A DNA stretch of 9,317 nucleotides, taken from contig FR884460.1 in the NCBI GenBank assembly GCA_000435535.1, forward strand, positions 1-9,317. The letters are read 5' to 3'. Shown piece by piece: positions 7,379 through 9,317 of the stretch (its first letter is position 1; each line of letters opens with the position of its first letter). Source of the DNA: Clostridium sp. CAG:575 (lineage in GTDB: Bacteria > Bacillota > Clostridia > TANB77 > CAG-508). The notes below the pieces were generated by a model, which worked only from the letters and a program-made list of their open reading frames with translations, had not been told where the DNA came from and did no database searches. A program made the translations under genes and the position numbers.

Positions 7379-8210
7379 ATGAATTATGGAATTTTATATG
7401 TTGTAGCAACACCGATAGGGAATTTAGAAGATATAACTTTAAGAGCTTTAAAAATATTAAAAGAAGTAGATTTAATTGCAGCAGAAGATACTAGACATAC
7501 ATTAAAATTATTAAATCACTTTGAAATATCAAAGCCATTAATTAGTTATTATAGGCACAATGAAGATACAAAATCAGATGTTTTGTTAGAAAAATTAAAA
7601 AGTGGAAAAAATATTGCATTAGTTTCGGATGCAGGGACACCTGGAATTTGTGATCCCCGGAGCAGAGATAATCGGTAAATGTATAGAAGAAAATATAAAT
7701 GTAATACCAATACCAGGTGCATGTGCTATGATTAATTCTTTGATTTGTTCAGGAATTGACACGAAAGAATTTTCTTTTTTAGGATTTTTACCATTAAATA
7801 AAAAACTTAGAAGAAATAAATTAGAAGAAATAAAAAAAATTAATAAAACAGCTATAATTTATGAAGCTCCACATAAATTAGATACAACATTAAAAGATTT
7901 ACAACAAATTTTAGATAATGATAGAAAAATTGTTATAGCAAGAGAAATTACAAAGATTCATGAAGAATTTATAAGAGGAAAAAATATAGATGATTTAATT
8001 GAAAAGTCAAAAGACATAAAGGGAGAAATTGTTATTTTAATAGAAGGAAATAAAAATATTGAACAAGATAATAATTTATTGGAAATGTCTTTAGAAGATC
8101 ATTATAATTATTATGAAGAACAAGGTCTTGAAAAAAAAGAGATTGTAAAGAGAATTGCTAAAGATAGAAAAGTAAATAAAAATGAAATTTATCAGTACTT
8201 TATTAAATAG
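7379..8210 (+). CDS. rsmI: RsmI, 16S rRNA (cytidine-1402-2'-O)-methyltransferase, in two frames joined by a +1 shift at CGG
   Basis: RsmI 2'-O-methylates C1402 in the ribosomal P site, using SAM. The first frame (7379-7657) gives 93 residues with family motifs [25 protein letters not shown] and [14 protein letters not shown]. It then reads CGG, five more sense codons and TAA at 7676. Skipping one C (GGA at 7659-7661) enters a frame that runs to TAA 8208-8210 and continues the family pattern exactly: [51 protein letters not shown] and EIVILIEG. The joined product is 276 residues, close to the usual ~285-290. Both halves are perfectly conserved with no other damage. A separate start in the second half (ATG 7629) makes no family-like N-terminus and lacks a Shine-Dalgarno. 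Either this is a recoded gene, a very recent frameshift, or a sequence error; the matching lesion in spmA favours recoding. Confidence 0.85.
7655..7661 (+). promoter_or_regulatory. candidate +1 frameshift site CCC-CGG-A in rsmI
   Basis: The zero frame reads GAT CCC CGG AGC. Homology demands Asp-Pro-Gly-Ala, which is obtained by reading GAT CCC, skipping C7658, then GGA GCA. The four Cs let a Pro tRNA re-pair on CCC one base forward, and CGG would be the hungry A-site codon. The zero-frame stop is six codons downstream of CGG. Confidence 0.6.
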
Positions 8211-8250
8211 AGTTGTATAAATTTAATTAAATTTTAAAATTGATATAAAT

Positions 8251-8287
8251 AAAAAAGCTCATAATCTATTTAAGATATGAGTTTTTT
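8251..8287. terminator. bidirectional Rho-independent terminator between rsmI and abrB
   Basis: The stem is CTCAT (8258-8262) with ATGAG (8277-8281) and ATCT (8264-8267) with AGAT (8273-8276), with one bulged A and loop ATTTA. It is flanked by A6 on the left and T6 on the right, so it serves both convergent genes. Confidence 0.85.
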
Positions 8288-8306
8288 ACTTTTTTATAAA
8301 GTTTTT

Positions 8307-8576
8307 TTATTTATTCTTGTTTTTATCTTTATCTTGTAAATCATTTAATCCTTTTGAGCATTTATCACATACTAATTTACCTTTATATTCTACTAAATTT
8401 TCAGTGCTTCCACAAAAAATACAATTTGGTTCAAATTTTTTTAGAATTATAGAACTGTTATCTACATATATTTCAATAGGATCTTTTTCGACAATATTAA
8501 ATTGATTTCTTATTTCTATAGGAATTACAACTCGTCCTAATTCATCAACTCTTCTAATAATACCAGTAGCTTTCAT
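8307..8576 (-). CDS. abrB: AbrB-family transition-state regulator with C-terminal zinc-ribbon-like Cys pairs
   Basis: The protein has 89 residues. The N-terminal ~50 form the swapped-hairpin AbrB DNA-binding domain: MKATGIIRRVDELGRVVIPIE, then IVEKDPIEIYVDNSSIILKK. Residues about 53-75 contain CIFCG and CDKC, two CXXC pairs that could bind zinc, as in other clostridial AbrB/SpoVT-like proteins. The tail is Lys/Asp/Asn-rich. Bacillus AbrB represses stationary-phase and sporulation genes as a dimer or tetramer; the targets here are unknown. An ideal AAGGAGGAT Shine-Dalgarno (8581-8589) lies before the ATG. It has its own promoter (8631-8659) containing a palindrome, which is compatible with autoregulation. 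It is convergent with rsmI, as in Bacillus, and divergent from spmA. Confidence 0.92.
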   Translation of the reverse strand: MKATGIIRRVDELGRVVIPIEIRNQFNIVEKDPIEIYVDNSSIILKKFEPNCIFCGSTENLVEYKGKLVCDKCSKGLNDLQDKDKNKNK

Positions 8577-8630
8577 GTTTATCCTCCTTAATGTTACTTT
8601 TTACAACCCATTATTTTGAATGTTATCAAT

Positions 8631-8659
8631 AATATATCACAAATATTGTGTAAGGTCAA
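8631..8659 (-). promoter_or_regulatory. abrB promoter with internal palindrome
   Basis: On the minus strand, TTGACC (8654-8659), a 17-nt spacer and TATATT (8631-8636) form a good sigma-A promoter with a start near 8624. The spacer contains the inverted repeat CACAA-ATA-TTGTG (8638-8650), placed where a bound protein would block RNA polymerase. It is a candidate operator, possibly for autoregulation. Confidence 0.65.
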
Positions 8660-8714
8660 TTAAAAGTAATAAAAAAATTGTCAGTATCATAAATTTACAT
8701 AGGTGGTAATTAGT

Positions 8715-9294
8715 ATGTTAAATATAGTTTGGCCAATTTTTTTAATATTATCTGTTTTTTATGCAATTTTATCTGGAAATTTAAATACTTTAAATCAATC
8801 AATTTTTGAAAGTACAAATACAGCAATTCAGTTGAGTATTACTTTACTTGGGACGATGTGTTTATGGAGTGGAATTATGAAGATAGCAAGTGAAACATCT
8901 GCAATAAATAAAATAACTGATTTTTTAGGTCCATTTATGAAATTTCTTTTTCCAAAAATAAAAAAAGGTGATAGAATTTATCAAGAAATCTCTATGAATA
9001 TGGTTGCTAATATTTTGGGATTAGGTAATGCTGCTACTCCATTGCGGAATTAAGGCTATGAATTCTATGCAAAAAGAAAATAAAAATAAAAATGTTTTAA
9101 CAAATGAAATGGCAATTTTTATTGTTTTGAATACTGCTTCAATACAAATTATACCGACTACTGTTATTGCAATAAGAAATTCATTAGGTTCACAAAATCC
9201 AACAGCTATTATATTTCCGGTATGGGTTGCAACTATATGTGCAGCAATTGCTGGAATTATAGTTACTAAAATTTTTATAAAACTTGGAAAATAA
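8715..9294 (+). CDS. spmA: SpmA spore maturation protein, in two frames joined by a +1 shift at CGG
   Basis: I choose ATG 8715 (MLNIVWPIFL), which matches the family N-terminus and lies 8 nt after AGGTGG (8701-8706); a GTG at 8703 overlaps that Shine-Dalgarno. The first frame gives 110 residues ending NMVANILGLGNAATPL, then CGG, AAT and TAA (9051). Skipping C9045 gives GGA and continues GIKAMNSMQ, NEMAIFIVLNTASIQIIP, TTVIAIRNSLGSQNPTAI and FPVWVATICAAIAGI to TAA 9292-9294. The total is 192 residues, the usual length. SpmA is an integral membrane protein with a nucleoside-recognition (Gate) fold; with SpmB it supports spore core dehydration and heat resistance in Bacillus. Neither half alone would be complete, and the second lacks its own plausible start. 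Apart from the one base the gene is intact. spmB is expected downstream, outside the window. Confidence 0.85.
9042..9048 (+). promoter_or_regulatory. candidate +1 frameshift site TTG-CGG-A in spmA
   Basis: The zero frame reads CCA TTG CGG AAT TAA, whereas the conserved family sequence Thr-Pro-Leu-Gly-Ile-Lys requires TTG, skip C, GGA ATT AAG. The stop is only two codons after CGG. P-site re-pairing of Leu tRNA from TTG to TGC would be poor, so the CGGA quartet itself is the more likely determinant. Confidence 0.6.
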
Positions 9295-9317
9295 AAAAAT
9301 AAATAAAAAAATAAATA

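Noticed and set aside
7629..8210. A separate second gene starting at ATG 7629 in the +1 frame of rsmI
   Set aside because: The first ~10 residues from this ATG are not family-like, there is no Shine-Dalgarno, and the real RsmI sequence continues from the other frame exactly at the CGG codon.
8317..8505. Plus-strand ORF opposite abrB
   Set aside because: It is the shadow of the AbrB reading frame, with no Shine-Dalgarno or family pattern.
8688..8706. A sigma-E-like -10 (CATAAATT) for spmA
   Set aside because: Transcription would begin at or inside the Shine-Dalgarno at 8701-8706 and no matching -35 is visible.
9028..9294. A separate small gene starting at ATG 9028 in the +1 frame of spmA
   Set aside because: Its first residues (MLLLHC) are the out-of-frame reading of the conserved AATPL segment; the rest is the C-terminal part of SpmA.

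Overview
The window is very A+T-rich and reads as a chromosomal segment of an anaerobic, spore-forming member of the Firmicutes (Clostridia-like). The support is a giant 2-hydroxyacyl-CoA dehydratase activase fusion typical of anaerobes, a GerMN-domain protein, SpmA, and an AbrB-type regulator. AGA is the main Arg codon and Shine-Dalgarno sequences are strong. I cannot name a species.

Layout. Positions 2-628 (+) hold the 3' part of a patatin-like phospholipase whose start lies outside the window. A terminator hairpin separates it from the convergent 1442-residue activase/dehydratase fusion (768-5096, -). That gene has a good promoter and overlapping palindromes in its 5' leader. Across a 337-bp divergent spacer is a membrane-anchored GerMN-domain protein (5434-5973, +). 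A 220-bp stretch follows with an inverted repeat, the last ~32 codons of a decayed Rpn/PD-(D/E)XK-type gene and a terminator. Next is a small basic protein with five consecutive prolines (6194-6448, -). Then comes a block resembling the Bacillus yabB-yazA-yabC-abrB neighbourhood: a TrmN6-like methyltransferase (6555-7295, +), RsmI (7379-8210, +) and convergent abrB (8307-8576, -). In the available sequence yazA is missing from this block. The window ends with spmA (8715-9294, +); spmB would be expected just beyond the edge.

The main discovery candidate: rsmI and spmA are each broken by exactly one extra C at a highly conserved Gly, and both are restored by the same +1 shift. In both, the zero-frame codon is CGG followed by A, so skipping the C gives GGA (Gly). 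By my reading these are the only two in-frame CGG codons in all coding sequence of the window. About eight other CGG trinucleotides on coding strands are all out of frame, and the ~44 Arg codons of the giant gene include CGT, CGC and CGA but no CGG. This suggests that CGG is unassigned or very poorly read in this organism and that CGG-A acts as a recurrent +1 frameshift (or four-base Gly) signal. Assembly error or ordinary gene decay are the alternatives, but neither predicts the shared CGGA context.

How the genes relate: TrmN6-like protein and RsmI form a probable RNA-methylation operon from one promoter. GerMN protein and SpmA are linked to sporulation and germination, and AbrB is a transition-state regulator. 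RsmI methylates the ribosomal P site, so frameshift control of its own gene could in principle be a feedback loop; that is speculation.
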